Assembly (NCBI RefSeq): GCF_003576375.1 | Contig: NZ_QWGE01000005.1 | Location: 1 to 64,000 of the forward strand | DNA from: Pontibacter oryzae | GTDB taxonomy: Bacteria > Bacteroidota > Bacteroidia > Cytophagales > Hymenobacteraceae | Direction: 5' to 3' | DNA length: 64,000 bases | Shown: positions 33,673-42,075 of the stretch, piece after piece | How the letters are laid out: each line of letters opens with the position of its first letter | How positions within the stretch are numbered: position 1 is the first letter of the stretch | Translations under genes and position numbers: made by a program | The notes under the pieces: model-generated | Databases searched by the model: none | What the model was told of the DNA's origin: nothing | What the model saw: the letters and a program-made list of their open reading frames with translations, nothing else

Positions 33673-34146
33673 TTAGCGGCTGATTTCTAAAATCTCAAAT
33701 TGAATCTTACCAGCAGGAATCGTGATTTCGGCCACATCTCCCACTGATTTGCCTAACAGGCCTTTACCGATCGGTGATTTTACCGAGATCTTGCCTGCGG
33801 CAAGGTTTGCCTCTTCCTCGGCAACCAAAGTATAATCAACGACCATGTTGTTCTTCAGGTTTTTCAATTTAACCTTAGACAGGATCAGGGCCTTGCTGCT
33901 ATCCAGGTTCGACTCGTCGATCAAACGGGCGTTGCCTACCACTTCTTCCAGTTTGGATATCTTCAGCTCCAGGTGGCCCTGGGCGTCTTTGGCAGCATCG
34001 TATTCCGCATTCTCGCTCAAATCGCCCTTGTCGCGGGCCTCTGCCAGTTGGCGGGCCACTTCGGATCTGCCCTTTGTCTTGAGCTCTGCTAGTTCGTCTT
34101 TTAACTTTTGCAGTCCTTCAGCAGTGTAATAATTGAACTTGCTCAT
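33673..34146 (-). CDS. greA: Transcription elongation factor GreA
   Basis: A 157-residue protein with the N-terminal coiled coil (residues about 8-75, including LAEARDKGDLSENAEYDAAKD, where the Asp and Glu at the tip coordinate magnesium in RNA polymerase) and the C-terminal FKBP-like domain ending SPIGKGLLGKSVGDVAEI. It rescues backtracked polymerase by stimulating transcript cleavage. A terminator hairpin and a structured RNA lie directly upstream (34174-34346), and no separate promoter is visible between the hairpin and the start. Confidence 0.97.
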   Translation of the reverse strand: MSKFNYYTAEGLQKLKDELAELKTKGRSEVARQLAEARDKGDLSENAEYDAAKDAQGHLELKISKLEEVVGNARLIDESNLDSSKALILSKVKLKNLKNNMVVDYTLVAEEEANLAAGKISVKSPIGKGLLGKSVGDVAEITIPAGKIQFEILEISR

Positions 34147-34173
34147 AGTTTAGTCTTCACGTTTAAAACACAA

Positions 34174-34346
34174 AAACAAAAAGAACGGTTATGGCGTGCA
34201 TAACCGTTCTTTTTGCCAAATATGTAAAATTAATTAATTCTTTTCCAGTGCGGGGGCCACTATAATTAAGCTGCCACCAAGTTTAGCATAAGCCTGACTT
34301 TTTGCAATTCAAAGTGCCGGAAGGCTCCTCCCCCACGGCAATCATC
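34174..34346 (-). ncRNA. Candidate structured leader RNA or small RNA upstream of greA
   Basis: A perfect -7 box (TATCTTTG, minus strand 34359-34352) precedes a transcript of about 170 nt. Its 5' part closes with CCGTGGGGG (34338-34330) paired to CCCCCGCACTGG (34256-34245), with a GCC-TTCC-GGC hairpin inside. Its 3' end is a 16-bp terminator at 34178-34214 with a T-rich tail. greA begins 32 bases later. It could be a free small RNA (6S-like size) or an attenuated greA leader. It lacks the SRP loop motif and any tmRNA-like reading frame. Confidence 0.55.
34178..34214 (-). terminator. Strong intrinsic terminator just upstream of greA
   Basis: A perfect 16-bp stem, AAAAAGAACGGTTATG / CATAACCGTTCTTTTT, with a 5-base loop, followed in the minus direction by GTTTTTGTG. 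It would end transcripts from the upstream RNA promoter or the GNAT operon and gate entry into greA. Confidence 0.85.
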
Positions 34347-34351
34347 TAAGG

Positions 34352-34359
34352 CAAAGATA
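34352..34359 (-). promoter_or_regulatory. -7 box of the RNA upstream of greA
   Basis: TATCTTTG, a perfect TAnnTTTG, with an AT-rich stretch upstream and only a weak -33 (TTAAC). It is the last promoter-like element before greA. Confidence 0.65.
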
Positions 34360-34447
34360 AAAATTTTTATAATATGGGAGTTAATTTTATTTTAAACCGG
34401 TTTGGCGTGTAAAATGCATCCTTTGGGGAACAAAACAGGCTAAAAAA

Positions 34448-34879
34448 TCAGGTTTGCTGGGTTAAAAGCAGTGTTTTGTCGGGATATGTCTGATTACACC
34501 ATGTCCACTTTTCCAGTACTTTTCCGGGCACGGATGCATGATCGGCCACCGGCTCAAAGCCACAGCTCTCGTAGAAAGCCCTGAGGTGCGCAAAAGGCAG
34601 GCAATAGATGGTTTTAGGCCCGGCCTTCTCCAGCAAGGCTTTCACCAACTTCCGGGCCAGGCCACTGCCACGGTATGGCTCACAAACAAACATGCCGCCA
34701 AGCTCCAGCACCTCATCTGATACCTTTACCAGCCTGCCCATGCCCGCCGGTTGCCCTCCATTCGTTGCCAAAAGTATGATTTCATGGTGTAGCTCGGATT
34801 CCTGGAACTGCACCGTTCGGTACTGCGCATTTATCCAGGGCATATCCTGCGGGGTGGCCAGCCTGATGAGAAACTCCAT
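34448..34879 (-). CDS. GNAT family N-acetyltransferase
   Basis: A 143-residue acyl-CoA transferase. The acetyl-CoA loop is FVCEPYRGSGLARKLVKALL near residue 75 (R/Q-x-x-G-x-G/A), followed by TIYCLPFAHLRAFYESCGFEPV, the usual C-terminal strand-helix. The acceptor is unknown. It starts 27 bases after the dehydrogenase gene and is the last gene of the rsmA-mgtE operon. Confidence 0.9.
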   Translation of the reverse strand: MEFLIRLATPQDMPWINAQYRTVQFQESELHHEIILLATNGGQPAGMGRLVKVSDEVLELGGMFVCEPYRGSGLARKLVKALLEKAGPKTIYCLPFAHLRAFYESCGFEPVADHASVPGKVLEKWTWCNQTYPDKTLLLTQQT

Positions 34880-34906
34880 TGCCAGAAAGTATGGTTTTGC
34901 TTTTTA

Positions 34907-35851
34907 CTACTGTTGCAAGGCAACGATTTTCTCCACCAGCACCTCGTTTATCTTTACATAAGACTGGTGGGTCCAGCCGGCAATGTGCGGCGTAAGTATC
35001 ACGTTGTCTGCGGCTGAGAGATACTCGAAATCCTCTTCCTGCTGGGTGCTGAGCATGTGCAGTTTCTCGTTTTCCAGTACATCCAGGGCCGCTCCTTTCA
35101 CAGCACCGGTTTTCAGGTGCTGCACCAGTGCCTGCAGGTCTGCCACATCGCCGCGCGAGGTGTTCAGAAACCAGATGGGCTTAGCAAACGCCTTGAAAAA
35201 AGCGTCGTTGGCAAAGTGCAGGTTACTTTCTATGTAGGGGATGTGCAAGCTCACGATATCGGCTTCGGCCTGCAGGGCTTCCAGGGTTACGCGCTCTACG
35301 GGCAGGCTGATTTTTTCCGGGGCAAAGCGGTCGTAGGCCAGCAGGCGGCAACCAAACCCTTGTAATACACGCGCAAGGCTCTGGCCCATGTTTCCGTAAC
35401 CAATAATGCCTACTGTCTTCGCGCTCAACTCCTCGCCACGGTTTTGTTCGCGAAGCCATACTTTGCCTTGCACCTGGCTGTGGCTGCGCGGGATATTGCG
35501 AAGCAAAGAGAGTAGCAAGCCAAGTGTAAACTCGCCTACAGCTTGGCTATTGCCCTCGTTGGCGGCAAGCAAGACAATGTTCCGCGCCTCAAGTGCCTGC
35601 ACATCAATGTTATCCACGCCTGCACCGGCACGGGCAACAAATTTGAGCTTATCTGCCAACTCCAAAGTTTCCGCTGTAATGTGCATTTTGCTTCGCACCA
35701 TCAGGCCGTCAAAACCCTCTAAGGCTTCGCGCACTTGATCCGGCGCAACGTTCGGGCAGTACTCGGCTTGCACGTTTATACTTTCCAGCATCGGAAACAG
35801 GCTGGGGTGCATTTCATCAATAATTAAAACTTTAATCGGTTGCGTTGACAT
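34907..35851 (-). CDS. D-2-hydroxyacid dehydrogenase, phosphoglycerate dehydrogenase-like
   Basis: A 314-residue NAD-dependent enzyme. The Rossmann motif is VGIIGYGNMGQSLARVL near residue 148 and the catalytic set is Arg in LNTSRGDVADL near 230, Glu in DVLENEKL near 260 and His in ILTPHIAGWTHQS near 288. It lacks the ACT domain of long SerA enzymes, so it is the short form. It may make 3-phosphohydroxypyruvate for serine or act on another 2-hydroxyacid. It starts 12 bases after the upstream unknown gene. Confidence 0.92.
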   Translation of the reverse strand: MSTQPIKVLIIDEMHPSLFPMLESINVQAEYCPNVAPDQVREALEGFDGLMVRSKMHITAETLELADKLKFVARAGAGVDNIDVQALEARNIVLLAANEGNSQAVGEFTLGLLLSLLRNIPRSHSQVQGKVWLREQNRGEELSAKTVGIIGYGNMGQSLARVLQGFGCRLLAYDRFAPEKISLPVERVTLEALQAEADIVSLHIPYIESNLHFANDAFFKAFAKPIWFLNTSRGDVADLQALVQHLKTGAVKGAALDVLENEKLHMLSTQQEEDFEYLSAADNVILTPHIAGWTHQSYVKINEVLVEKIVALQQ

Positions 35852-35863
35852 ATCTTAATTCTG

Positions 35864-36394
35864 CTAAAATACCGTAGAAACACGGCCTTTAAAGTATACT
35901 TTAACTTTTACCCCGGAGATTAACAAGGCATCCAGCACAGCCCTCAGTTCCTGCTGGTGCTTCTGAGACCTTATATGAAACGGGTAAGTATGATTTTGAC
36001 CCTGAATAGTAAAGGAAATACGATTGTTTATGCCCCGCTCGATAGACACTGCGTGAGTAGAAACTCTTCTTTCTCCATCATAATCAAACACATCGATTTC
36101 CAATTGCTCAATTTCTTCATAGGGATAAAGGACTCCACTTGCTCTTACGCCAGCACGCTCCAGAACCAGGTAACGGCCAAGGTATCCATATAGCTTCTGC
36201 CTTCCGCTATCGTAATAATACTGCTGGAAGTAAATAAGCGCTGCAGCCGGAAAGAGAAACCACAGACAGTAGGCCTCCTCGGGCCAAAGCAAGTAGAAAA
36301 TAGCACCACATAAGGCAAGAATAATATAGTATGATGTCAGGTCTGGCTTTTCGCGGCCCGGGACATATATTCTTGTCTTAAACAATTCAGCCAT
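35864..36394 (-). CDS. Membrane protein with a PH-like cytoplasmic domain, unknown
   Basis: A 176-residue protein with two helices near the N-terminus (about 22-40 and 45-60) and a soluble beta-rich domain from residue 65 on (YGYLGRYLVLERAGVRASG, then ISFTIQGQNHTYPFHIRS). The layout resembles small PH-domain membrane proteins. I do not recognise a named family. It lies 6 bases after mgtE and 12 before the dehydrogenase, inside a tight operon. Confidence 0.8.
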   Translation of the reverse strand: MAELFKTRIYVPGREKPDLTSYYIILALCGAIFYLLWPEEAYCLWFLFPAAALIYFQQYYYDSGRQKLYGYLGRYLVLERAGVRASGVLYPYEEIEQLEIDVFDYDGERRVSTHAVSIERGINNRISFTIQGQNHTYPFHIRSQKHQQELRAVLDALLISGVKVKVYFKGRVSTVF

Positions 36395-36400
36395 ACCATA

Positions 36401-37753
36401 CTATAGGTTATAGAGCCAGTGCGCGATACCGAAGTAAATGGTGAGGCCCAGCAGGTCGTTGGCGGTAGTGATAAAAGGGCCGGCTGCTACGGCGGGGTTT
36501 ATGCCGAACTTATCCAGGATCATCGGGGTAATGGTGCCCATCAGCGAAGCCAGCATCACCACTGAGAACAAAGCCACTGATACTACCATAGATAAGGTAA
36601 AGTCGCGGCGGAACAGGTACGTAAAACCCAACACAAGCAACGAGATGATGAGCGCGTTAACAATGGCTACCAGCAATACCTTGGTTAAACGCTGGATGAT
36701 ATTATCAAACATCACCTCGTTGGAAGAAAGCGTTTGGATAATGATGGACGAGGACTGAATGCCCACGTTACCGCCTGTTGCCGTAATGAGCGGCACAAAA
36801 AGCGCCACCGCAGGAAGCAAGGCAATATCGGCTTCGTAAAAACCCATGAACTGCGCAGCCAACAAGCCGCCCACCATACCGATTACCAGCCAGGGCAAAC
36901 GCGCCCTGGAGATGCGAAGCACGCTATCGTCTTCCTCCACGTTCTCCGAGATACCTGTCATGAGCTGGCGGCTGAGCTCTGCCTGTTCCTGCATCACGTC
37001 CACCACGTCATCAATGGTGATACGGCCCAGCAAACGCCCTTGTATGTTGATGACCGGGATGGCTTCCAGGTCGTAGCGCTGCATCACGCTTACTACCTCG
37101 CTTTCGTCTTTGTAAGACTCAATCGAGATAACGTCTTCGCTGTAAATATCCTTAACCTGTGTATCGTCTTTAGAGAGCAGCAGTTTTTTAACGCTTACGC
37201 GGCCCAACAGTATATCGCGGTTATCTACCACGTATACCGTGTAAAAGCGCTCCACTTTTTCGGCCTGCCGCCTAATCTCATCGATGCATTGGCGTACGCG
37301 CCAGTTCAGATTTACCTTAATAAGCTCCTTTGCCATCAGACCACCGGCGCAATCCTCCTCGTAATGCAGCAGGTCGAGCACGGCGGCGGCTTTCTCCTCG
37401 TTGTCGAGCAGGGCAATTACCTCTTCCCGCGTTTGCACCGACTGCTCGTTCAGAATATCCACGGCGTCATCGGAATCCATCAGGTTTACATACCGGGCAA
37501 TCTCCTGACTCGTAAAGTTGTCCAGGAACTCGTTGCGTATGTCATCGTCCAGGTCGCTAAGGATCTCAGAGCCTAGTTCGGAGGGCAAAATATCCAGGAT
37601 ATAGCGGGCCTCGTTGGAGTCCAGCTCATAGAGCACCGTGGTTATGTCGGCGGGGTGCATCTCGGCCATCGTGCCCAGAAGGAAGTCCTTGTCCTGGCGT
37701 TCGATGGCCTCTTCTACCTGCTCAATATATTCACGTGTAATCTCTACCTGCAT
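36401..37753 (-). CDS. mgtE: Magnesium transporter MgtE
   Basis: A 450-residue magnesium channel. The N domain (about 1-130, helical, rich in acidic residues), tandem CBS domains (about 132-255, e.g. YDLEAIPVINIQGRLLGRITI) and five C-terminal helices (from about 283) follow the family order. The pore helix has FVPLITATGGNVGIQSSSII and the Asp in TANDLLGLTI. The N and CBS domains close the channel when cytoplasmic magnesium is high. It starts 4 bases after rsmA. Confidence 0.96.
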   Translation of the reverse strand: MQVEITREYIEQVEEAIERQDKDFLLGTMAEMHPADITTVLYELDSNEARYILDILPSELGSEILSDLDDDIRNEFLDNFTSQEIARYVNLMDSDDAVDILNEQSVQTREEVIALLDNEEKAAAVLDLLHYEEDCAGGLMAKELIKVNLNWRVRQCIDEIRRQAEKVERFYTVYVVDNRDILLGRVSVKKLLLSKDDTQVKDIYSEDVISIESYKDESEVVSVMQRYDLEAIPVINIQGRLLGRITIDDVVDVMQEQAELSRQLMTGISENVEEDDSVLRISRARLPWLVIGMVGGLLAAQFMGFYEADIALLPAVALFVPLITATGGNVGIQSSSIIIQTLSSNEVMFDNIIQRLTKVLLVAIVNALIISLLVLGFTYLFRRDFTLSMVVSVALFSVVMLASLMGTITPMILDKFGINPAVAAGPFITTANDLLGLTIYFGIAHWLYNL

Positions 37754-37757
37754 GCTG

Positions 37758-38540
37758 CTACTGTTTATGCTGTTCTACCAGTTGAGTCAATTCTACGAAA
37801 TCCTGTACCGAAAGCTGTTCGGCACGCTTATCGAAAACGGGTTGCGTTGTTATTTCAGGCGGCAAGTTAAAACTTCGTAGCGAGTTACGGAGCGTTTTGC
37901 GGCGCGTGCCAAAACTTAGTTTCACCACCTGCCGGAACAAAATCTCATCGCAAGCCAGGTTCTTCACGCTGTTGCGCACCAACCCGATTACGGCAGACTT
38001 TACCTTCGGCGGCGGGTTAAACACATGCTCGCTTACGGTAAACTTATAATCTATAGTATAATAGGCCTGCAGCAGCACGCTAAGTATACCGTACGCTTTG
38101 GAGCCCGGCGGCGAGGCCAGGCGCTCGGCCACCTCCTTCTGTATCATACAAACCACCTCGGGCACCACATCGCGGTGCTCCAGCACTTTAAAGAAAATCT
38201 GGCTCGATATGTTGTAAGGGAAGTTGCCGATGATGGCGAAGTTACCCGGGAACAAGGTGCTCAGGTCCGTTTTCAGGAAATCGGCAGAGATGATGCGCTC
38301 GCCAAGCTCTGGAAAATGCTGCTGCAAGTAGGCAATGGATTCCTTATCGATGTCCACCACCGTGGTGCGATACTCCTGGTGCTGCAGCAGGTACTGTGTG
38401 AGCACACCCATGCCGGGGCCAATCTCGAGCACATCCTGCACGCCTCCAGGCAGCGTTAGCTGCTCCACTATCTTCATTGCAATGTTCTGGTCTACCAGGA
38501 AGTGCTGGCCCAGGTGCTTTTTGGGTCTTACGTTGCTCAC
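37758..38540 (-). CDS. rsmA: 16S rRNA dimethyladenosine transferase
   Basis: A 260-residue SAM-dependent methyltransferase that dimethylates two adjacent adenines in helix 45 of 16S rRNA. Motifs: KKHLGQHFLVDQNIAMKIV at the start, VLEIGPGMGVLTQYLL (SAM loop), IIGNFPYNISSQI (NLPY-like catalytic motif, here NFPY). I start at GTG 38540 (MSNVRPKK) because the longer frame begins with an unlikely TTG and ten extra residues. A -7-like TATACTTTG lies about 30 bases upstream. It heads a five-gene operon. Confidence 0.94.
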   Translation of the reverse strand: MSNVRPKKHLGQHFLVDQNIAMKIVEQLTLPGGVQDVLEIGPGMGVLTQYLLQHQEYRTTVVDIDKESIAYLQQHFPELGERIISADFLKTDLSTLFPGNFAIIGNFPYNISSQIFFKVLEHRDVVPEVVCMIQKEVAERLASPPGSKAYGILSVLLQAYYTIDYKFTVSEHVFNPPPKVKSAVIGLVRNSVKNLACDEILFRQVVKLSFGTRRKTLRNSLRSFNLPPEITTQPVFDKRAEQLSVQDFVELTQLVEQHKQ

Positions 38541-38700
38541 GTTGTGTTGCTTATGGTTTTGGGGATGCAAAGTATACTTTTTTGCCCAAAGCCGTTATAC
38601 CTTTATTGAGTGCGGCGCCGGGCCGCTGTAGCTGCCAGAGCCGGTTTTCGCATTACGTATTATACTTACTATATTGCAGCCTCAAAGATACGAACGACAG

Positions 38701-40134
38701 ATGCCAACACAACTTAAATACGATACAAGCTTAGCAAATAACACCAACCTGGCCCTGATTGTGTCAGCTGATTCGGTGGGACAGTTCCCGGAGCTACAGC
38801 CGGAAGAGCAGCAATATGTGGCGCAGCAGGTACAGCAGGAGACAAAACTCATCCGCCTGAACCGCTATACGCAACAAGTATATGTGGTGGTAACGCCAAC
38901 TGCCAAAAACGAAGCCGCCCGCAACGAGGCCATTCGCCAGTCCGGCCATACTTTGCTAAAGCAACTGAAGTCTGATAAGCTGGAAAGCATCACGCTATTG
39001 GATAAAACAGGTGAAAACGCGAGTTTATACTTAGCCGAAGGACTTTTCCTGAGTAATTATACGTACCTCAAGCACAAAACCAAGGATGCCAAGCCAAGCC
39101 CGCTGCAAACCATTACTATTGCCGATGCGCAGGTAACTGAGGAGCAGGTGCAGGAACTGGCAAACGTGCTAGAAGCTGTAATTAAAGCCCGCGACCTGGT
39201 TAACGAACCGCACAGCCACCAATCGGCCACGCAGTTTAGCGAGCAACTGGAAGAGCTGGGCCAGGCAGCCGGTTTTAAAACCGAGGTGCTGGACGAGGTA
39301 AAGATACAGACCCTGAAAATGGGTGGCTTACTTGCCGTGAACCAGGGAAGCGAGGAGCCCGCCACCTTTACTATTATGGAGTGGAAGCCGGAGAATGCCA
39401 AAAACACCAAGCCTTACGTGCTGGTGGGCAAAGGCGTGGTATACGATACCGGCGGACTTAGCCTGAAGCCAACGCCAAATTCCATGGATTTCATGAAGTC
39501 TGACATGGCTGGTGCCGCTGCTGTGGCAGGTATACTTTACGCTGTGGCTAAAAACAAATTGCCGCTCCACGTGATCGGTCTGGTGCCAGCCACCGATAAC
39601 CGCCCGGGCGGGCAAGCTGTTGCCCCCGGCGATGTGATCACCATGTTTGACGGCACTACGGTAGAAGTACTTAACACCGATGCTGAAGGCCGACTTATAC
39701 TTGCTGATGCTTTAAGCTTTGCCAAAAAGTATAACCCGGAGTTGGTGCTAGATTTTGCTACGCTTACGGGCTCAGCCATGCGCGCCATTGGCAAAGAGGC
39801 CGCTGTGGCCATGGGCACGGCAGGAGAGGAAATCTTAAACGGCCTTAAAAAAGCAGGTGAGAATGTACATGAACGCCTGGTAGAGTTTCCGTTGTGGGAT
39901 GAGTATAAAAAGCAGCTGGAGTCTGACGTAGCCGATATCAAGAACCTGGGCGGTGCAGACGCAGGGGCCATTACGGCAGGCAAGTTCCTCGAAGTGTTCA
40001 CCAACTACCCGTGGGTGCATTTTGATATTGCTGGCACGGCGTACCTGCACGGCGAGGACTCTTACCGCGGAAAGCAGGCAACTGGCACAGGCGTTCGCCT
40101 GGTTTACAATTACCTTAGCGCATTGGCACGATAA
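38701..40134 (+). CDS. Leucyl aminopeptidase family (M17) peptidase
   Basis: A 477-residue enzyme. The M17 core runs from about residue 165 on: YVLVGKGVVYDTGGLSLKP (Lys and Asp zinc ligands), FMKSDMAGAAAVAG (second Lys/Asp set) and the signature NTDAEGRLILADAL (Asp and Glu). It is a two-zinc hexameric aminopeptidase that frees N-terminal residues from peptides. I chose ATG 38701; a frame start nine codons upstream adds basic residues unlike the family. pdxA follows after 6 bases. Confidence 0.95.
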   Translation: MPTQLKYDTSLANNTNLALIVSADSVGQFPELQPEEQQYVAQQVQQETKLIRLNRYTQQVYVVVTPTAKNEAARNEAIRQSGHTLLKQLKSDKLESITLLDKTGENASLYLAEGLFLSNYTYLKHKTKDAKPSPLQTITIADAQVTEEQVQELANVLEAVIKARDLVNEPHSHQSATQFSEQLEELGQAAGFKTEVLDEVKIQTLKMGGLLAVNQGSEEPATFTIMEWKPENAKNTKPYVLVGKGVVYDTGGLSLKPTPNSMDFMKSDMAGAAAVAGILYAVAKNKLPLHVIGLVPATDNRPGGQAVAPGDVITMFDGTTVEVLNTDAEGRLILADALSFAKKYNPELVLDFATLTGSAMRAIGKEAAVAMGTAGEEILNGLKKAGENVHERLVEFPLWDEYKKQLESDVADIKNLGGADAGAITAGKFLEVFTNYPWVHFDIAGTAYLHGEDSYRGKQATGTGVRLVYNYLSALAR

Positions 40135-40140
40135 TCAGAA

Positions 40141-41163
40141 ATGGATAACAAGTATAAAATAAAACTAGGCATCAGCATCGGCGATACCAACGGCATCGGG
40201 CCCGAGGTAATCGTGAAAACGCTATCTGATAACCGCATCCTGAATTACTGTACCCCAGTAATTTACGGCACCTCCGCCCTATTTAACAAGGTGCGGAAGG
40301 CGCTAAGTGCAGACCACTTTAACTACCAGCAGGTAGACTCGGTGCAGGCGCTTGTGCCACGCAAGGTAAACCTTATTAACTGCTGGGACCATGAGTTGGA
40401 GATAGCCCCAGGTACACCAACGGCAGAGTCAGGCAAGGCATCGCTGGATTCGCTACTGGCTGCTTCGCGAGATCTGAAAGCCGGTTTGCTGGACGGGCTG
40501 GTAACGGCCCCTATCAACAAGGACAACATACAGGCGGAGGATTTTAAATTCCCGGGCCACACAGAGTTCCTTACTTCATACTTTGATGCCCCAGAAAGCC
40601 TGATGCTGCTGGTAAGCGGCGATTTGCGCGTAGCTACCGTAACCGGCCACATGCCGTTGCAAGAGGTGCCGGGCAAAATTACTGAGCAGCTGCTGATCCG
40701 GAAGCTTACCATCTTGCTGGAGTCATTGCGTACAGATTTTGGCATTCTGAAGCCTCGTGTAGCCGTGATGGGCCTGAACCCGCACGCCGGAGAACAAGGA
40801 TTACTGGGCAAGGAAGAAGTGGAAATAATTCGCCCCGCTATTATGCAGATGAAGGAGCGCGGACACCTGGTGTTTGGCCCCTACCCTGCGGATGGCTTTT
40901 TTGGGATGCAGCAATACCGTCAGGTAGACGCCGTTTTAGCCATGTACCACGACCAAGGCCTGATTCCGTTTAAAACCCTGGCCTTTGAGAGCGGAGTGAA
41001 TTACACGGCGGGCTTGCCAATTGTGCGCACCTCGCCAGACCATGGCACTGCATATGATATTGCCACTAAGCACATTGCGAATGAAACCTCTTTCCGGGAG
41101 GCACTGTTCCTTGCCTGCGACATTATCAGGAAGCGCCACATGGAGGCAAAACCTATTGTATAA
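40141..41163 (+). CDS. pdxA: 4-hydroxythreonine-4-phosphate dehydrogenase
   Basis: A 340-residue enzyme of pyridoxal phosphate synthesis (DXP-dependent route). Motifs: GISIGDTNGIGPEVIVKTL near the start, PINKDNIQ and FPGHTEFL near 125, VMGLNPHAGEQGLLG near 210, and MYHDQGLIPFKTLAF near 275 with the metal-binding His and Asp. It starts 6 bases after the aminopeptidase. In Bacteroidota it commonly sits upstream of DUF177-rpmF, as here. Confidence 0.96.
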   Translation: MDNKYKIKLGISIGDTNGIGPEVIVKTLSDNRILNYCTPVIYGTSALFNKVRKALSADHFNYQQVDSVQALVPRKVNLINCWDHELEIAPGTPTAESGKASLDSLLAASRDLKAGLLDGLVTAPINKDNIQAEDFKFPGHTEFLTSYFDAPESLMLLVSGDLRVATVTGHMPLQEVPGKITEQLLIRKLTILLESLRTDFGILKPRVAVMGLNPHAGEQGLLGKEEVEIIRPAIMQMKERGHLVFGPYPADGFFGMQQYRQVDAVLAMYHDQGLIPFKTLAFESGVNYTAGLPIVRTSPDHGTAYDIATKHIANETSFREALFLACDIIRKRHMEAKPIV

Positions 41164-41199
41164 ATAAAGCAGGGTGTTTTATTTATCAGAATAATATTC

Positions 41200-41207
41200 T
41201 AATTTTG
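41200..41207 (+). promoter_or_regulatory. Promoter -7 box of the DUF177-rpmF-plsX cluster
   Basis: TAATTTTG, a perfect TAnnTTTG, 23 bases before the GTG start at 41231. Confidence 0.65.
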
Positions 41208-41230
41208 CATCTTGCTATAAAGAGTCGGTT

Positions 41231-41776
41231 GTGAAGAAGCTAAGAGATTATGAAATCGGCATTGCCAAACTCAGCAACAAGAAACATGTTTATGAGTTTG
41301 TGCTAAACGATGACTTTTTTGAGGAATTCGGAAAGGAAATCATACTTGGCGGTAATTTGATCGCTCAAGTGGAACTGGATAAGACAGAGTCGCTGCTTAC
41401 GTTCCACTTCGACATCAAAGGCCATGTACGCCTGACCTGCGACAGAAGTCTGGAGGAATTTGATTATCCGCTGGATGAGCAGGCATCGTTCCGTATTAAG
41501 TATGGTGACGAAAACATGGAGCTGGCTGATGATCTTTGGCAAATTACACCAAACACGCAGGCCATTAACATTGCGCAGCACCTATACGATTACATCGGGC
41601 TGGCACTGCCAATGAAGAAGCTGCACCCCCGTTTTGTGGAGGAAGAGGATGAAGAAGAGGACAACGATCAGGATATCCTGATCTATAGCTCCCGCTACGA
41701 CTCCGACGAAGACGAGGATGAGGACGACGAGGATGATACGGACCCACGCTGGGACGCCCTCCGAAACCTTAACTAA
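41231..41776 (+). CDS. DUF177/YceD family protein, 23S rRNA accumulation
   Basis: A 181-residue protein starting at GTG. It has the DUF177 pattern FHFDIKGHVRLTCDRSLEEFDYPLD near residue 60 (a CxR form of the usual CxxCL) and ends in a very acidic tail of Asp/Glu repeats (about 136-175). YceD in E. coli is encoded beside rpmF and affects 23S rRNA accumulation. The same order holds here: DUF177, rpmF, plsX, fabH. Confidence 0.88.
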   Translation: MKKLRDYEIGIAKLSNKKHVYEFVLNDDFFEEFGKEIILGGNLIAQVELDKTESLLTFHFDIKGHVRLTCDRSLEEFDYPLDEQASFRIKYGDENMELADDLWQITPNTQAINIAQHLYDYIGLALPMKKLHPRFVEEEDEEEDNDQDILIYSSRYDSDEDEDEDDEDDTDPRWDALRNLN

Positions 41777-41826
41777 CAGAATTTTAGAAGTATAAAGTAT
41801 AAACGTAAGTAAATTTTCAACTAAAA

Positions 41827-42024
41827 ATGGCACATCCTAAACGTAAGATTTCGAAGACCAGAAGAGATAAGAGAAGAACTCATCAAGGCCTCTCAGAAAA
41901 AGCCATTGCAATTTGCCCAACTACGGACACGCCACACCTGTTCCACCACGCATACGTGGTAGAAGGTGACCTGTACCACAAAGGCAAGCTGGCTATCAAA
42001 AATTATACAACTAACGCCCAGTAA
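41827..42024 (+). CDS. rpmF: 50S ribosomal protein L32
   Basis: A 65-residue basic protein beginning MAHPKRKISKTRRDKRRTH, the conserved L32 start. It has no zinc-binding CxxC pairs (one Cys only), so it is the zinc-free form. It is located between DUF177 and plsX, as in many bacteria. AAGTATA occurs twice back to back in the 50 bases before it. Confidence 0.97.
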   Translation: MAHPKRKISKTRRDKRRTHQGLSEKAIAICPTTDTPHLFHHAYVVEGDLYHKGKLAIKNYTTNAQ

Positions 42025-42075
42025 GCATTAAGCTGCTTTTGTTTTAGTTCTGTATAATTTTAACACCCCCTGTAA

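Noticed and set aside
34174-34346. Identity of the RNA upstream of greA as SRP RNA or tmRNA
   Set aside because: A GTCAGG...GGCAGC string hints at SRP, but the GGAA-closed loop is missing and the spacing is wrong; no tag peptide frame or tRNA-like ends are present for tmRNA.
36734-37576. 280-codon plus-strand open frame
   Set aside because: It lies wholly antisense to mgtE, whose domains are intact; the frame is a by-product of mgtE codon use.
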